DNA of 39,768 bases from NCBI GenBank assembly GCA_902785605.1, contig CACZZL010000022.1, forward strand, positions 1 through 39,768. Direction: 5' to 3'. Position 1 is the first letter of the stretch, and every line of letters starts with the position of its first letter. Below, piece by piece: positions 7,060 through 15,375 of this stretch. The notes beneath the pieces were generated by a model that saw only the letters and a list, made by a program, of their open reading frames with translations, was not told where the DNA came from and searched no databases. The position numbers were made by a program, and so were the translations under genes. The stretch is from an uncultured Bacteroidales bacterium. GTDB taxonomy: Bacteria > Bacteroidota > Bacteroidia > Bacteroidales > Paludibacteraceae.

Positions 7060-7674
7060 ATGAGTTTGGAGCAATATATCGAACAGGCGATTCTGCCGCA
7101 GTATGATGCGTTTGACGGCGGGCATCAGCGAGACCATGCGCAGATGGTGATAGACGAGAGTGTTAAGTTGGCGCGTGCGCACGGAGCGGACGAGCAGATG
7201 GCGTATGTGATTGCGGCGTACCATGATCTGGGTTTGCGTTTTGACCGTGAGACGCACCATATCCATTCGGGTGAGATTCTGATGGCAGACGAGCGGCTGC
7301 GTGAATGGTTCACGGAGGAGCAGTTGCATATTATGCGGGATGCGGTCGAGGACCATCGAGCGAGCAGTAAGAATCCGCCGCGTACGATCTATGGCGCGAT
7401 TGTGGCTGAGGCGGATCGACAGATTAATCCGGAGTTGGTGATTCACCGAACGATGGCGTATAGCGCTAAGTTGTTTCCGAATGGAGATTTTGAGACGCTG
7501 TATGCACGAAGTAAGGAGCACTTGCTGGAGAAATACGCAGAAGGCGGGTATATGAAATTATGGCTCAACAGCGAGCGTAATGTGCGAAGTCTGGAAGAGT
7601 TACGGGCGATTATTCGGGACGAAAGGCAACTGAGAGAGTTGTGCAAAGCGTGGTTTTCTTCGAAAAAAGCCTAA
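7060..7674 (+). CDS. HD-domain phosphohydrolase
   Basis: This 204-aa protein has the HD metal-site pattern: His22 (GGHQRDH), His55-Asp56 (AAYHDLGL), further histidines in THHIHSGE and DHRASS, and a late Asp in VAEADRQ. HD proteins of this size usually hydrolyse nucleotides or other phosphoesters; the substrate is not predictable. The C-terminal third is helical and charged. It follows the flavodoxin gene by 6 bp and is probably co-transcribed. The ffh promoter begins within 5 bp of its stop codon. Confidence 0.8.
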   Translation: MSLEQYIEQAILPQYDAFDGGHQRDHAQMVIDESVKLARAHGADEQMAYVIAAYHDLGLRFDRETHHIHSGEILMADERLREWFTEEQLHIMRDAVEDHRASSKNPPRTIYGAIVAEADRQINPELVIHRTMAYSAKLFPNGDFETLYARSKEHLLEKYAEGGYMKLWLNSERNVRSLEELRAIIRDERQLRELCKAWFSSKKA

Positions 7675-7678
7675 AAAA

Positions 7679-7710
7679 TTTGTGTATGTCAAAAAAAAGT
7701 TGTACTTTTG
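7679..7710 (+). promoter_or_regulatory. Promoter of the ffh operon
   Basis: TTTG (7679-7682), 20 nt, TACTTTTG (7703-7710). The ATG of ffh is 26 bp downstream. Confidence 0.85.
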
Positions 7711-7736
7711 CACGCAATTTGTAAATTAGGTATACT

Positions 7737-9044
7737 ATGTTTGATAATTTATCAGAACGATTAGAACGAAGCTTCAAGATTCTCAAGGGTGAGGGTCGAA
7801 TAACTGAGATTAATATTGCGGAGACCGTGAAGGATATCCGCAAAGCCTTGTTAGAGGCGGATGTCAACTATAAGACCGCGAAACAGTTCACGGACCAGGT
7901 GAAAGAGAAAGCGCTGGGTCAGAACGTGATGACGAGTGTGCGTCCCGGTCAGTTGATGGTCAAGATCACGCACGATGAGTTGGCTGCGTTGATGGGCGGT
8001 GAGGCGCAGGAGATCAACCTGAAAGGTAATCCGGCAATCATTTTGATGTCGGGTCTTCAAGGTAGTGGTAAAACCACTTTCGCCAGCAAGTTAGCCAATT
8101 ATCTGCAGACCAAGAAGGGCAAGAAAGTGATGCTCGTGGCGTGTGATGTGTATCGTCCGGCGGCTATTGAGCAGTTGCGTGTGCTGGGAGAGCAGATTAA
8201 TGCCAAGGTGTATACGGGCGAAGGCGAATCGAATCCTGTGAAGAAAGCGCAGGCAGCGATTGACGAGGCGAAGCGATTCGGTTACGATGTGGTGATTGTC
8301 GATACGGCAGGTCGTCTGGCAGTTGACGAACAGATGATGCAGGAGATTGCCGCTATCAAAGAGGCGATTAATCCGTCCGAGACCCTGTTCGTAGTGGATG
8401 CGATGACCGGTCAGGACGCGGTTAATACGGCCAAGGAGTTCAACGACCGTTTGGATTTTGACGGCGTGGTACTGACCAAGTTGGACGGTGATGCCCGTGG
8501 CGGTGCGGCTTTGAGTATTCGTTCGGTGGTGAATAAGCCGATTAAGTTCATCGGTACGGGTGAGAAGATGGAGGCGCTGGATGTGTTCCATCCTGCCCGT
8601 ATGGCGGATCGTATCCTCGGAATGGGTGACGTGGTGAGCCTTGTGGAGCGTGCGCAAGAGCAGTACGATGAGGCAGAGGCACGTCGAATCAGCAAGAAGA
8701 TCGCCAAGAACCAATTCGATTTTAACGATTTTATCGGTCAGTTGAACCAGATCAAGAAGATGGGTTCGATGAAAGAGTTGATGGGTATGATCCCGGGCAT
8801 GGACAAAGCGCTGAAGGATGTGGAGATCAGCGACGATGCGTTCAAGCCGATTGAGGCGATGATCAATTCGATGACTCCGGCCGAGCGTGCTAATCCGAGT
8901 CTGCTGAACGGCAGCCGCAAAGCGCGTATTGCCAAAGGTGCAGGTGTGGATATTGTGGCGCTGAATCGTTTCCTCAAGCAATTCGAGCAGACCTCGAAGA
9001 TGATGAAGAAAGTGCAGCAGATGGGGAATAGCCGGAGGCGGTAA
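7737..9044 (+). CDS. ffh: Signal recognition particle protein Ffh (SRP54)
   Basis: This 435-aa protein has all Ffh domains. The N-terminal helical bundle covers about 1-90. The GTPase NG domain has a P-loop GLQGSGKTTFASKLA near 105-120, CDVYRPAAIEQL, DTAGRL, and TKLDGDARGGAALS followed by GTGEK. The Met-rich M domain starts near 295 (QLNQIKKMGSMKELMGMIPGM) and ends with the basic MGNSRRR. Ffh binds signal sequences emerging from the ribosome together with 4.5S RNA and docks with FtsY to deliver membrane proteins. Length is normal. It heads a six-gene plus-strand operon and is preceded by a consensus promoter. Confidence 0.98.
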   Translation: MFDNLSERLERSFKILKGEGRITEINIAETVKDIRKALLEADVNYKTAKQFTDQVKEKALGQNVMTSVRPGQLMVKITHDELAALMGGEAQEINLKGNPAIILMSGLQGSGKTTFASKLANYLQTKKGKKVMLVACDVYRPAAIEQLRVLGEQINAKVYTGEGESNPVKKAQAAIDEAKRFGYDVVIVDTAGRLAVDEQMMQEIAAIKEAINPSETLFVVDAMTGQDAVNTAKEFNDRLDFDGVVLTKLDGDARGGAALSIRSVVNKPIKFIGTGEKMEALDVFHPARMADRILGMGDVVSLVERAQEQYDEAEARRISKKIAKNQFDFNDFIGQLNQIKKMGSMKELMGMIPGMDKALKDVEISDDAFKPIEAMINSMTPAERANPSLLNGSRKARIAKGAGVDIVALNRFLKQFEQTSKMMKKVQQMGNSRRR

Positions 9045-9067
9045 AGGTTAAGGGTTATAGTTTAGTG
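9042..9067. repeat. Heptamer repeat between ffh and the next gene
   Basis: TAAAGGT, TAAGGGT, TATAGTT, TAGTG: degenerate 7-nt units that begin with the ffh stop codon and end on the GTG start of the next gene. They fill the whole intergenic gap. Confidence 0.65.
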
Positions 9068-9637
9068 TCCGAAGAAAAGACATATCAACCGAAGTGGGAG
9101 AAACACGTTGAGTATCAGCGGAGTAAACACCATCATCACCATCATCGCGAAGATGGTGGGTGTAACCGTAGTTCGGAGCCGGATAAGTATACCAATAAGA
9201 TGGGCGGTGCGCTGCGTATGAAAGACAAGAGCGCGTATTACGGGCTGATGGTTATCATTGTGGCTGTGGCGTTGTTCGGCGCGTATAAACTGGTGAAGAT
9301 GGCTGTGCACGAGATTCGTCAGATGCCGTTGGATGATCCGGCAACGGAGCGGAGTGTGGATGAGTTGCGTATTCACAAAGTGGATGAGAAGAACGCGTTG
9401 TTGCTGGGTGACAGTTTGGCGCAGGCGTTTCAGGTTGACTCGTCAATGATCCATCGTGTGCAGATTGAGACTCGCCCTGTGTATCGTCCGCCGAGAAAGG
9501 AGAATAAATGGTATATCACCAAACGCGAATGGAAAGCGATTTGGCGCAATCTGAAGGTATGGCGCTGGGAGAAACGCCGTGAGCGTGAAGAAGCAGAAGC
9601 CGCAAAAAACGCTGAGAAAGAGAAAGATAACGAATGA
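9065..9637 (+). CDS. Single-pass membrane protein of unknown function with natural His6
   Basis: This protein of about 190 aa starts most likely at GTG 9065; an in-frame ATG exists only near residue 46. I do not recognise a family. The N-terminal segment is hydrophilic and contains six consecutive histidines (residues 22-27, SKHHHHHHRED). A single transmembrane helix follows at about 58-77 (YYGLMVIIVAVALFGAYKLV). After it comes a segment of about 70 residues, then a very basic and acidic C-terminal region (RREREEAEAAKNAEKEKDNE) likely to be helical. The stop overlaps the folD ATG (ATGA), so it is part of the ffh operon. A metal-related role for the His run is possible but unsupported by anything else. 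Confidence 0.75.
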   Translation: MSEEKTYQPKWEKHVEYQRSKHHHHHHREDGGCNRSSEPDKYTNKMGGALRMKDKSAYYGLMVIIVAVALFGAYKLVKMAVHEIRQMPLDDPATERSVDELRIHKVDEKNALLLGDSLAQAFQVDSSMIHRVQIETRPVYRPPRKENKWYITKREWKAIWRNLKVWRWEKRREREEAEAAKNAEKEKDNE

Positions 9638-10539
9638 TTTTAGACGGAAAACAAATAGCAGCACAGATCCGTGGCGAATTGCGTGAGCAAGTGCAAGCGC
9701 TGTTGGCTTCGGGTCAACGTGCACCGAAACTGGCTGTGGTGATTGTGGGGCATAACCCTGCGAGTGAGACCTATGTGAACAACAAGATCAAGGCGTGCGC
9801 GGAAGTGGGCATTGAGGCGGAGAAGATTGCGTACGAGGAGTACATCACCGAACAGGCTTTGCTCACGGAGGTGCGTCGGTTGAACAGCGACGAGACGATT
9901 GACGGGTTCATTGTGCAGTTGCCGCTGCCGGCTCATATCAGCGAATCGAGTGTGCTGAGTGCGATTGATTATCGCAAGGATGTGGATGGCTTGACTCCGC
10001 AGAGCATGGGACGTGTTATTCAGGGTCTGGATGCGTTCATTAGCGCGACGCCGAAGGGTATTCGGGAATTGCTGGCGCGTTATAAGATTCAGACGGAAGG
10101 CAAGCATGTGGTGGTCATCGGTCGCTCGAATATCGTCGGCAAACCGATGGCGATGCTGCTGATGCAACGTCCGTACCTGAGTCTGCCGAATATGAGTGCA
10201 TCGTCGTTAGGCGATGCGACGGTGACGGTGTGTCACAGCAAGACGCGGGATCTGAAGTCGATTTGTCTGACCGCCGATATCCTCATTGTGGCAGCCGGAA
10301 GTCCGAAGTTGCTGACGGCGGATATGGTCAAAGAAGGTGCGACGGTGATTGATGTGGGAATCAACCGAGTAGATGATCCTACTACTCCGAAGGGTTATCG
10401 TTTGGTGGGCGATGTGGATTTTGAACACGTGGCACCGAAGGCGGCGTATATCACGCCTGTTCCCGGAGGAGTAGGACCTATGACGATTGTGAGTCTGTTA
10501 CAAAATACGTTACAAGCATACAATGAACATACTCGATAA
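9634..10539 (+). CDS. folD: Methylenetetrahydrofolate dehydrogenase/cyclohydrolase FolD
   Basis: This 301-aa bifunctional enzyme oxidises 5,10-methylene-THF to methenyl-THF and hydrolyses that to 10-formyl-THF. Family signatures are clear: VGHNPASETYVNNKIKAC with the catalytic-region Lys, DGFIVQLPLPAHI, DYRKDVDGLTPQS, VVVIGRSNIVGKPMAMLL (NADP-binding) and TPVPGGVGPMTIVSLLQNT at the C-terminus. Length is slightly above the usual 280-290, owing to a short insert after the NADP loop (PYLSLPNMSASS). It starts inside the stop of the preceding gene (ATGA) and its last 17 bases overlap prfA. Confidence 0.98.
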   Translation: MILDGKQIAAQIRGELREQVQALLASGQRAPKLAVVIVGHNPASETYVNNKIKACAEVGIEAEKIAYEEYITEQALLTEVRRLNSDETIDGFIVQLPLPAHISESSVLSAIDYRKDVDGLTPQSMGRVIQGLDAFISATPKGIRELLARYKIQTEGKHVVVIGRSNIVGKPMAMLLMQRPYLSLPNMSASSLGDATVTVCHSKTRDLKSICLTADILIVAAGSPKLLTADMVKEGATVIDVGINRVDDPTTPKGYRLVGDVDFEHVAPKAAYITPVPGGVGPMTIVSLLQNTLQAYNEHTR

Positions 10540-11623
10540 GATAGATGGCTTGGAGGCCAAGTTCCATGAGGTTTCGTTACTCATTACCGATCCGGCGGTG
10601 ATTGCTGACCAGGCACGCTATGTGCGTCTAAATCGCGATTACCATGACTTGGAGCGTGTGCTGGAGTGCGCTCATCGGTATAAGAAAGCGGTGACGGACT
10701 TGCAGGACGCGAAGGATTTGTTCTACAACGAGTCCGATCCGGAGATGAAGGAGATGGCAAAGGCGGAGATGGAGGAGCTGGAACCGCAGATTCCGAAGTT
10801 GGAGGAAGAGTTGAAGTTGCAGCTGCTGCCGCAAGATCCGGAAGACGGTAAGAACGTGGTGATGGAGATCCGTGGCGGTACGGGAGGTGACGAGGCGGCT
10901 ATTTTTGCCGGAGACCTGTTCCGTATGTACTGTAAGTACTTTGAGATCAAGGGATTTAAGTACACCGTGTCGTCGTTCACCGAAGGTGCGGCAGGCGGAT
11001 ACAAGGAGATTATTTTCAATGTGACCGGTCAGAATGTGTACGGTACGCTCAAGTACGAGAGTGGTGTTCACCGTGTACAGCGTGTTCCGGTGACCGAGAC
11101 GCAAGGACGTGTACATACCTCGGCTGCGACGGTCGCTGTGTTGCCCGAGGCGGATGAGTTCGAGGTGCATATCAATGAGGGGGAGATTAAATGGGAGACG
11201 TTTCGGTCAGGCGGTGCCGGCGGTCAGAACGTGAACAAGGTCGAATCGGGTGTGCGGTTGCGTTATAACTGGAAGAATCCTAATACGGGTGAAGTGCAGG
11301 AGATACTGATTGAGTGTACCGAGACGCGCGACCAGCCGAAGAACAAAGAGCGCGCGCTTTCGCGTTTGCGTACGCAAATCTACGACAAGGAGCACCAGAA
11401 GTATATTGACGACATCGCTGCACGAAGGAAGACGATGGTCTCGACGGGCGATCGGTCTGCGAAGATACGTACGTACAATTATCCGCAGGGTCGTATCACC
11501 GATCACCGTATCGGATACACGGTATATAACCTGGCGGCGTTCATGGACGGCGATATACAGGGAGTGATCGATGCGTTGCAAGTAGCCGAGAACGCAGAGC
11601 GATTGAAAGAGAGCGAGTTATAA
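10523..11623 (+). CDS. prfA: Peptide chain release factor 1
   Basis: This 366-aa class I release factor has the hydrolysis motif in RSGGAGGQNVNKVES. The region corresponding to the RF1 PxT recognition motif reads RVPVTETQGRVHTSA (P-V-T rather than the P-A-T of E. coli), and it is not the RF2 type (SPF). RF1 reads UAA and UAG and releases the nascent chain. The N-terminal helical domain (about 1-100) and the C-terminal basic tail (QIYDKEHQKYIDDIAARRK onward) are full length. The 17-bp overlap with folD suggests coupled translation. Confidence 0.97.
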   Translation: MNILDKIDGLEAKFHEVSLLITDPAVIADQARYVRLNRDYHDLERVLECAHRYKKAVTDLQDAKDLFYNESDPEMKEMAKAEMEELEPQIPKLEEELKLQLLPQDPEDGKNVVMEIRGGTGGDEAAIFAGDLFRMYCKYFEIKGFKYTVSSFTEGAAGGYKEIIFNVTGQNVYGTLKYESGVHRVQRVPVTETQGRVHTSAATVAVLPEADEFEVHINEGEIKWETFRSGGAGGQNVNKVESGVRLRYNWKNPNTGEVQEILIECTETRDQPKNKERALSRLRTQIYDKEHQKYIDDIAARRKTMVSTGDRSAKIRTYNYPQGRITDHRIGYTVYNLAAFMDGDIQGVIDALQVAENAERLKESEL

Positions 11624-11649
11624 AGGCGAAAGGCGAATGGTTATAGGCT
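11622..11649. repeat. Heptamer repeat between prfA and rsmE
   Basis: AAAGGCG, AAAGGCG, AATGGTT, ATAGGCT: four 7-nt units that begin in the prfA stop codon and run to the base before the rsmE ATG region. They fill the intergenic gap exactly. Confidence 0.85.
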
Positions 11650-11650
11650 A

Positions 11651-12355
11651 ATGTATCTGTTTTATTGTCCAAATATAGCAACAGAGCCGGTTCTCCCCGA
11701 GGAGGAGAGCAATCACTGTGTGCAGGTCTTACGCCGAACGGCTGGGGATGAGATTCTCGTCACGGACGGAGTAGGGACGTTGTATCGGTGTGTGGTGACC
11801 AATCCGCATCGCAAGCATTGTGAGGTGCGCATTGTGTCGCAGGAGCGTCCGGAAGCGTTGCACGAAGGATGGGTACATGTGCTGCTGGCGCCGACGAAGA
11901 ACATCGACCGTACGGAATGGGCGATTGAGAAATGTGTGGAGATGGGCGCGGATGAGATTACGCTCTTGCTTTGTGACCATTCGGAGCGTAAGACGGTGAA
12001 TATGGAGCGACTGCAGAAGATTGTGGTATCGGCTGCCAAGCAGAGTTTGAAGACACGTTTTCCGATATTGCATGCGTTGACGAAGATGACGGAGTTGCAG
12101 TTGGAGGGCGATCGGTTCATTGCTCATTGTATCGAAGGGTACAAGGCGACAGATGACAAAAGGGCGCTGAAAGATAAGATTGTGCGCGGTCACAAGACGG
12201 CTGTGCTGATCGGGCCGGAAGGTGATTTCTCGCCCGAGGAAGTGAACTGGGCGTTGCAGCACGGTTATGAGCCGGTGAGTTTGGGCGCAGCACGTCTTCG
12301 TACCGAAACAGCGGCCATTGTGGCATGCCATACGGCGGTACTCGTTAATGAGTAA
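11651..12355 (+). CDS. rsmE: 16S rRNA m3U1498 methyltransferase RsmE
   Basis: This 234-aa SPOUT-class enzyme starts with a PUA-like domain (MYLFYCPNIATEPVLPEEES, HCVQVLRRTAGDEILVTDG). The knotted methyltransferase core follows: LLAPTKNIDRTEWAIEKCVE, MGADEITLLLCDHSER, KQSLKTRFP, IGPEGDFSPEEVNWALQ and SLGAARLRTETAAIVA, all diagnostic. It methylates N3 of U1498 in 16S rRNA using S-adenosylmethionine. Its stop and the next ATG share one base (TAATG), so it is tightly coupled to the PAP2 gene. Confidence 0.96.
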   Translation: MYLFYCPNIATEPVLPEEESNHCVQVLRRTAGDEILVTDGVGTLYRCVVTNPHRKHCEVRIVSQERPEALHEGWVHVLLAPTKNIDRTEWAIEKCVEMGADEITLLLCDHSERKTVNMERLQKIVVSAAKQSLKTRFPILHALTKMTELQLEGDRFIAHCIEGYKATDDKRALKDKIVRGHKTAVLIGPEGDFSPEEVNWALQHGYEPVSLGAARLRTETAAIVACHTAVLVNE

Positions 12356-12930
12356 TGAATTGGGATACCGACATATTGCTATGGATCAACGGGCACTACG
12401 CAGATTGGTTGGATAGTGTGATGTGGGTGATCAGTAAGCCGACGACCTGGATTCCGTTGTATGTGGTGTTGGTCGCGTTATTGGCGTACCGGTATCGGGA
12501 TTGGCGGACGATGGTACTTGTGCTGGCGGCATTCGGTATCGCGGTAGGCTTGAGCGATTTGACCTGCAGCGGTGTGCTCAAACCACTGGTCTGCAGGTTA
12601 CGGCCGACCCATGAACCGGCGATTGATCCCATTCATTTGGTACATGGATATACGGGAGGTCGATACGGATTCTGCAGCAGCCATGCAGCCAACAGTATGG
12701 CGGTTGCGTTGCTGTTCAGTTTGCTATATCGCAAAAAATTAGCTACCGCAAGCTTGATGGCATGGGTAGCTATCGTATGTTATAGTCGGATGTACCTGGG
12801 CGTTCATTACCCGACCGATATAGTGGCGGGTTTGGCTATTGGGGCTCTGATGGCATTATGGGTCTACTTGGCGCTTTCACGTTGGCAGCTCCGTGTGGAC
12901 GACGTGGCAGCTCAGCGGGATGGTTCATAA
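12355..12930 (+). CDS. PAP2-family membrane phosphatase
   Basis: This 191-aa protein has about five membrane helices and the three acid-phosphatase motifs: K-x6-RP (KPLVCRLRP), a PSGH equivalent in GFCSSHAANS (Ser-Ser-His), and SR-x5-H-x3-D (SRMYLGVHYPTD). Such enzymes remove phosphate from undecaprenyl pyrophosphate, lipid A or phosphatidic acid at the outer face of the inner membrane; which substrate applies is unknown. It is the last gene of the ffh operon. The final 95 bases overlap, in antisense, the 3' end of the minus-strand gene 12836-13228. Confidence 0.85.
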   Translation: MNWDTDILLWINGHYADWLDSVMWVISKPTTWIPLYVVLVALLAYRYRDWRTMVLVLAAFGIAVGLSDLTCSGVLKPLVCRLRPTHEPAIDPIHLVHGYTGGRYGFCSSHAANSMAVALLFSLLYRKKLATASLMAWVAIVCYSRMYLGVHYPTDIVAGLAIGALMALWVYLALSRWQLRVDDVAAQRDGS

Positions 12931-13228
12931 AACGCTCGAATTCCTCGGGGGTGAGCAACAGGCGTAACTCGTCGTAGATACTCTGCAGACGCGACATGTT
13001 CTCTGCCCGGGACAGTCCTTTTTGCCGAATACGCGCGTACTTGAGGTGCATGCGATAGATGGTATCAAACCGTACTGAATCGGTAATATTCAGTTCCCTT
13101 ACCAGCCTTGTGGTCTGGGTTAGCGCCTCTTCCTCGGGAGTGCGTTGCGGCCGTTCAGAAACCGGATCCTGTGCCCACATGGCTCCTGCGAAGAGAATAG
13201 ATAAAAGAAGTAAAGAGATTTTTTTCAT
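12836..13228 (-). CDS. Small secreted Spy/CpxP-like protein
   Basis: This 130-aa protein is read from MKKISLLLLSILFAGAMWAQ, a clear signal peptide cleaved after AQ; the longer frame lacks a plausible N-terminus. The mature part is helical and charged. ITDSVRFDTIYRMHLKYARI and SIYDELRLLLTPEEFERFMN resemble the helical LTxxQ-type repeats of Spy/CpxP periplasmic chaperones, though the match is loose. The C-terminal 30 residues are Pro/Arg-rich and encoded antisense to the PAP2 gene. Only 23 bp separate its start from the permease GTG on the other strand. Confidence 0.6.
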   Translation of the reverse strand: MKKISLLLLSILFAGAMWAQDPVSERPQRTPEEEALTQTTRLVRELNITDSVRFDTIYRMHLKYARIRQKGLSRAENMSRLQSIYDELRLLLTPEEFERFMNHPAELPRRPHGAANVKAPSRPIMPSEPQ

Positions 13229-13251
13229 ATAAAAAATACACAACAAAAATC

Positions 13252-14484
13252 GTGCCGAAAATACCTGAAATAGCATTGGCCAAGCGACTTTATTTTTCGC
13301 AGCGTGACGAAGATCGTCATGCCCGTCCGGCAGTGCGTGTAGCGTTGTTGGGAATGATCGTGGGTGTGATGGTGATGATTGTGACCATTTGTGTGGTTGT
13401 GGGTTTCAAGCGCACGATCACGGAGAAGGTGGCAGGATTCGGTGCGCATATCCAGTTGGTGTCGTTTGATAACAACAACACGTACGACCTGCAGCCGATC
13501 GAGGTGAGTGACAGTCTGATGGAGCGTTTGGGGCGCTATGCGCATGTGGTGCAAACGGCTCCGTTCATTACCAAACCGGGCATGCTCAAGACCGACAGCG
13601 CGTTTGAAGGCATGGTGTTGAAGGGCACGGATTATTGGGATTTCTTTGCGAGCAATGTGCGGGAAGGGGCAGTTCCGAGTTCTCCGCAAGAGGTGTTGCT
13701 GTCCGTGCGTATGGCCTCTAAGTTGCGGTTACATTGTGGCGACGCAGTGTTGGCGTATTTTGTGGACGATGACGATGTGCGTGCACGGCGGTTCATTATC
13801 TCAGGTTTGTACGACACGGGTTTTGCGCAGAACGACGATCTGTTTATTTTGACGACGTTGGAGACGGCGCGACGGTTGCAAGGTTGGGACGAGCATACGT
13901 TCTCGGGTGTGGAGATGGTTGTGGATGATATGCGTTATCTGGACGAGACAGCGGATGAGATCTATTTTGCAACGGTTAATCATCTGGACGAGAACGGCTA
14001 TAATGTGTATTTTGTGCAGACCTTGCTGGATCAGAATCCTGCTATTTTTGCCTGGTTGAGACTGCTGGATATGAACGTTGTGGTGATTTTGATACTGATG
14101 CTGTTGGTAGCAGGGTTTAACATGGTGTCGGGCTTGATTATTATGATTTTGGACAGCGTGCAGTTCATCGGTATCATGAAGGCGCTGGGTGCGACGAATC
14201 GTTTTGTGCGTCGTGTGTTCCTGACGCAAGCCGCGATGCTGATTGGCAAAGGCGTGCTGTGGGGCAATGTGATTGGTCTGGGTCTGGCGGCTATGCAGTA
14301 CTGGGGGCATCTGGTTCCGCTGGAGCCGTCTACGTATTATGTGGACACGGTGCCGATTGCATTTGCATGGGAATGGCTGGTTGTGCTTAATGTGGTGACG
14401 ATTATTCTGTCGATGCTTATTCTGCTGCTGCCGTCGCTTATTATCACACGTATCAGTCCGTCGAAGGTCATGCATTTTGAGTAA
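13252..14484 (+). CDS. ABC transporter permease, LolC/LolE (FtsX-MacB) type
   Basis: This 410-aa protein starts at GTG 13252 (VPKIPEIALAKRLYFSQRDE); no in-frame ATG occurs before the first helix. Topology is that of MacB/FtsX-like permeases: one helix at about 30-52 (ALLGMIVGVMVMIVTICVVV), a large periplasmic domain (about 55-275), then three helices (VVVILILMLLVAGFNMVSGL; LTQAAMLIGKGVLWGNVIGL; LVVLNVVTIILSMLILLLPS). IGIMKALGATNRFVRRVFL is a family signature. It probably acts in lipoprotein release or another envelope function with an ATPase encoded elsewhere. Length fits LolC/E. No obvious promoter is seen; the region upstream is the divergent start of the Spy-like gene. Confidence 0.85.
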   Translation: MPKIPEIALAKRLYFSQRDEDRHARPAVRVALLGMIVGVMVMIVTICVVVGFKRTITEKVAGFGAHIQLVSFDNNNTYDLQPIEVSDSLMERLGRYAHVVQTAPFITKPGMLKTDSAFEGMVLKGTDYWDFFASNVREGAVPSSPQEVLLSVRMASKLRLHCGDAVLAYFVDDDDVRARRFIISGLYDTGFAQNDDLFILTTLETARRLQGWDEHTFSGVEMVVDDMRYLDETADEIYFATVNHLDENGYNVYFVQTLLDQNPAIFAWLRLLDMNVVVILILMLLVAGFNMVSGLIIMILDSVQFIGIMKALGATNRFVRRVFLTQAAMLIGKGVLWGNVIGLGLAAMQYWGHLVPLEPSTYYVDTVPIAFAWEWLVVLNVVTIILSMLILLLPSLIITRISPSKVMHFE

Positions 14485-14485
14485 G

Positions 14486-14513
14486 GGTTACGGGTTACAG
14501 GTTATAGGTTATG
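14486..14513. repeat. Heptamer repeat carrying the GSCFA start codon
   Basis: GGTTACG, GGTTACA, GGTTATA, GGTTATG: four perfect-period units. The ATG start (14511-14513) is the end of the last unit. Confidence 0.9.
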
Positions 14514-15344
14514 GTTAAGTTACAGACAATCGTGGATATTCAGCCGAGTGAATGGAAGATCGGGTATGAGGATAAAATCCTGATGCTTGGTTCGTGTTTC
14601 TCGGACGAGATAGGTGCGCAGATGCAGCAACGGTACTTGCAGGTGACGTGTAATCCGTTTGGCACGCTATATAACCCGCTGAGTATTGCTCAGGCGCTGA
14701 CCATGACCGAGGTGCCGGAACTGGTCGAACACGAGGGTTTATGGCACTCGATGGCGCACCATGGGAGTTTCTCGCGGGCAAGCAAAGAAGAAGCAGAACA
14801 GGCTGTGCGTGCGTCGATAAAGACGATGCAACAGGCGCTTAATGAGGCGAGTGTGGTGATTGTGACGTTTGGCACGGCGTGGGTGTATGAGATGAAGGGT
14901 GAAGGGTTACCGGTTACAGGTTACGGGGTCGTAGGTAATTGTCACAAGTTGCCGGAGCGTTGTTTTGTAAGAAGGCGATTGACGGTAGAGGAGATTGTGG
15001 ATGCGTGGAAGCCGATACTGGAAAAGTACAGCGACAAACACTGGTTGTTCACCGTCTCGCCGATTCGGCATATCAAGGACGGCTTGCACGAGAACCAATT
15101 GAGCAAAGCTACACTACTGCAGTCCGTAGAACAGTTAGGTGATTATTTCCCCTCTTATGAGATTATGTTGGATGAGTTGCGGGATTATCGGTTCTATGCG
15201 GACGATTTGGTTCATCCGAGTTCGTTGGCGGTAAATTATATCTGGGAGCGGTTTGTAGATACGTATTGTACGAATCAAACCAAAAATGAACTCGTGCTTC
15301 AGCATAAACGCTGGAAGCACGAGCATCATCGATTATTACATTAG
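14511..15344 (+). CDS. GSCFA-domain protein
   Basis: This 277-aa protein belongs to the GSCFA family, named for a conserved motif here read as LMLGSCFSDEIG (residues 25-36). NPFGTLYNPLSI, VVIVTFGTAWVYE, CHKLP, LFTVSPIRHIKDGLHENQLSKA and DLVHPSSLAVNYIWERF are the other family blocks. The Ser in GSCF and the D-x-x-H of DDLVHPS suggest an SGNH-hydrolase-like fold, but the substrate is unknown. Residues about 128-142 (GEGLPVTGYGVVG) are encoded by a 7-nt-period repeat and lie in a loop between VYEMK and NCHKLP. The start codon and the stop codon both lie inside further heptamer repeats. Confidence 0.88.
   Translation: MVKLQTIVDIQPSEWKIGYEDKILMLGSCFSDEIGAQMQQRYLQVTCNPFGTLYNPLSIAQALTMTEVPELVEHEGLWHSMAHHGSFSRASKEEAEQAVRASIKTMQQALNEASVVIVTFGTAWVYEMKGEGLPVTGYGVVGNCHKLPERCFVRRRLTVEEIVDAWKPILEKYSDKHWLFTVSPIRHIKDGLHENQLSKATLLQSVEQLGDYFPSYEIMLDELRDYRFYADDLVHPSSLAVNYIWERFVDTYCTNQTKNELVLQHKRWKHEHHRLLH
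14894..14935. repeat. In-frame heptamer repeat in the GSCFA gene
   Basis: GAAGGGT, GAAGGGT, TACCGGT, TACAGGT, TACGGGG, TCGTAGG: six units, 42 nt (2 x 21), so the frame is kept. The unit resembles the GGTTACG repeat just upstream of the same gene. Confidence 0.85.
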
Positions 15345-15375
15345 CCTTTAGCCTTTCACCATTAGCCTTTCAAAG
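15341..15375. repeat. Heptamer repeat containing both convergent stop codons
   Basis: TTAGCCT, TTAGCCT, TTCACCA, TTAGCCT, TTCAAAG. The TAG stop of the GSCFA gene (15342-15344) and the TAA stop of valS (complement of 15362-15364) lie in different copies of the same unit. Confidence 0.9.

Noticed and set aside
6733-7521. 262-codon frame antisense to the flavodoxin and HD genes
   Set aside because: It crosses two genes with clear protein families on the other strand and has a basic, low-complexity product typical of a shadow frame.
9128-9145. Vector-derived His tag
   Set aside because: The codons lie in a continuous native frame within an operon and no vector sequence flanks them.
10523-11623. 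Release factor 2 instead of RF1
   Set aside because: The recognition region has PVT, not SPF, and no programmed frameshift site is present.
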